Shown piece after piece: positions 30,298 through 31,223 of a DNA stretch of 31,223 nucleotides. The stretch lies in NCBI GenBank assembly GCA_036642795.1, contig JAVXTH010000018.1, positions 1-31,223 of the forward strand, read 5' to 3'. Every line of letters begins with the position of its first letter. Positions within the stretch are counted from its first letter, which is position 1. Below the pieces are notes generated by a model. That model was given only the letters and a program-made list of their open reading frames with translations. It had not been told where the DNA came from and ran no database searches. The DNA is from JAVXTH01 sp036642795 (GTDB taxonomy: Bacteria; Bacillota_I; Bacilli_A; Erysipelotrichales; Erysipelotrichaceae). The translations under genes were made by a program, and so were the position numbers.

Positions 30298-31191
30298 TTA
30301 CTTTTGTTGCTTCATGCGTAGTTCCATACTGTAATCGAGAATTTTCTCTTTTCGTTCGATGAGCATAGTCTGGTAGAAATCTTTCTGTAAATTCGAAATT
30401 ATAGGTGTGTTATCAATGATTTCTAGGATTTTTTTCATATCAATTCTTCCCATAATTCGCTCCAATGCTTCGTTACATTCTTCATTTTGCAGAGACGATA
30501 TAAAGTCAAAATAAGATATTTTCTTTCCTTTGTTAATGACTGCAGAGGTAGGAAAAGTATAAATTCGCTGGTTGATTTCATTTTCATCGAGCAATACCTT
30601 TGCCATATCCCGTACATCCATTTGCGGATAGAGGCAAGATCCACAATCATAAATTGGTGCAATTTCAGCCTCCTGCTTTTGTTCGTCAATCAAGATACCC
30701 CAATTACCGTTATGTCTGTCAAAATTTCCTAACCATGCATCTACCACGAACTGATCCCAAAAAAAAGCGCGTAATTTTGGCGCAGGAATTAATACTTGCT
30801 CATCAATTGCCATTAAAATAGAATCAAGTTCTGTACCATACCCATTTTGCTCACTATTTACGCAGGTGTTTTTAAGGTGAGCAAATTCCATCAGTATTTT
30901 CCCGCCTGCGGTGAAGTCCTTACATGCTACCACCAATTTCTCTTTACCTCGCGTATCAGTATAGGTACCAAGCAATGTATCCTGCACAGGCAAATTGATT
31001 GAAGCCAGAATATGACAGGCGAGATATTCACTTATGCAACTATTGGAATAACTCATAGCCTTGTTTTTGCTTGGAACTGGTGGAAACTTTAACATATAGC
31101 TTATGCCTTTATAAAGTACATTAATTTTGTTTCCGTTGGCACCACCATATGCCTTGAATTTATTAACCTCACAGTTTGTAAAATCAATCAT
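30298..31191 (-). CDS. HipA/CtkA-like Ser/Thr kinase
   Basis: 297 residues from the ATG at 31191, six bases after AGGAGG; an ATG at 31209 overlaps that site. FKAYGGANGNKIN (12-24) is the glycine-rich loop, YMLKFPP (K35) the phosphate-binding lysine, NFDRHNGNWG (156-165) the catalytic loop and APIYDCGS (178-185) the metal-binding Asp. This matches the HipA fold in its short CtkA-like form. HipA kinases inactivate a target such as a tRNA synthetase in toxin-antitoxin pairs. The antitoxin or partner, if any, would be upstream, beyond the window. Base composition looks richer in G+C than the neighbours (runs such as CCCGCCTGCGG), so transfer is likely. Confidence 0.78.
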   Translation of the reverse strand: MIDFTNCEVNKFKAYGGANGNKINVLYKGISYMLKFPPVPSKNKAMSYSNSCISEYLACHILASINLPVQDTLLGTYTDTRGKEKLVVACKDFTAGGKILMEFAHLKNTCVNSEQNGYGTELDSILMAIDEQVLIPAPKLRAFFWDQFVVDAWLGNFDRHNGNWGILIDEQKQEAEIAPIYDCGSCLYPQMDVRDMAKVLLDENEINQRIYTFPTSAVINKGKKISYFDFISSLQNEECNEALERIMGRIDMKKILEIIDNTPIISNLQKDFYQTMLIERKEKILDYSMELRMKQQK

Positions 31192-31223
31192 TAGAATCCT
31201 CCTCTCCATAAAGATAAGTTTCA

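Noticed and set aside
30435..30732. Alternative frames of about 80 codons on both strands inside the HipA/CtkA-like gene
   Set aside because: Overlapping shadows; only the main frame carries kinase motifs.

Overview
The window reads as chromosomal DNA of a low-GC, anaerobic Bacillota, most like a gut Erysipelotrichia-type or related Firmicute. The support is the A+T-rich sequence, strong Shine-Dalgarno sites, the GGGtGRT/IscU-like pair, CBS-domain class II pyrophosphatase, rubredoxin and ferredoxin proteins, and a LevR-type sigma-54 PTS operon. I see no rRNA, tRNA, CRISPR array, transposase or phage structural gene. Taxonomy is inferred, not proven.

Layout. 1-3.6 kb (minus strand): two TrkA/RCK-type potassium-uptake regulators (the first cut by the window edge), a small TPR protein, and a KdpDE-like two-component system whose sensor lacks the usual cytoplasmic N-terminal half; no kdpFABC genes are visible. 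An array of TCACA boxes in roughly 11-bp phase lies in front of the TPR-trkA operon. 3.7-3.9 kb: an isolated plus-strand gene for a 58-residue membrane peptide with its own promoter and terminator. 3.9-7.4 kb (minus): two redox/Fe-S operons. One holds an IscU-like scaffold and a GGGtGRT protein, with a long leader, a good sigma-A promoter and a Rex/FNR-like operator. The other holds a double-rubredoxin protein and a ferredoxin with an Asp in place of a cluster-1 Cys. 7.4-12 kb (minus): a membrane-anchored glycerophosphodiesterase, a DUF885 lipoprotein and the CBS-pyrophosphatase.

12-18.8 kb: a VanR/OmpR-type two-component system (minus) diverges from a plus-strand operon YfhO-GtrA-CsbB-like glycosyltransferase, the three-part machinery that puts sugars on lipoteichoic acid or related polymers outside the cell. 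A secreted PIG-L/LmbE-type deacetylase follows convergently. The divergent promoter, the deacetylase promoter and the glycerophosphodiesterase promoter each carry the direct repeat TTAAG-N5-TTAAG. This suggests one envelope-modification regulon controlled by the neighbouring response regulator. I regard this as the most interesting candidate system in the window.

18.9-22.4 kb (minus): a membrane-anchored Ig-like small protein, an AEC transporter, a VOC-fold protein, a PEBP-like protein and an HxlR regulator (probably one electrophile/metabolite-responsive group), then UppP. 22.5-23.9 kb: a DUF4143-type ATPase preceded by three repeats at exactly 32-bp spacing that run into its promoter. 24-30.2 kb (minus): a mannose-family PTS operon (IIA, BtpA/SgcQ-like protein, IIB, IIC, IID) behind a near-consensus sigma-54 promoter, with the LevR-type activator gene immediately upstream. 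30.3-31.2 kb: a HipA/CtkA-like kinase of different base composition, probably acquired.
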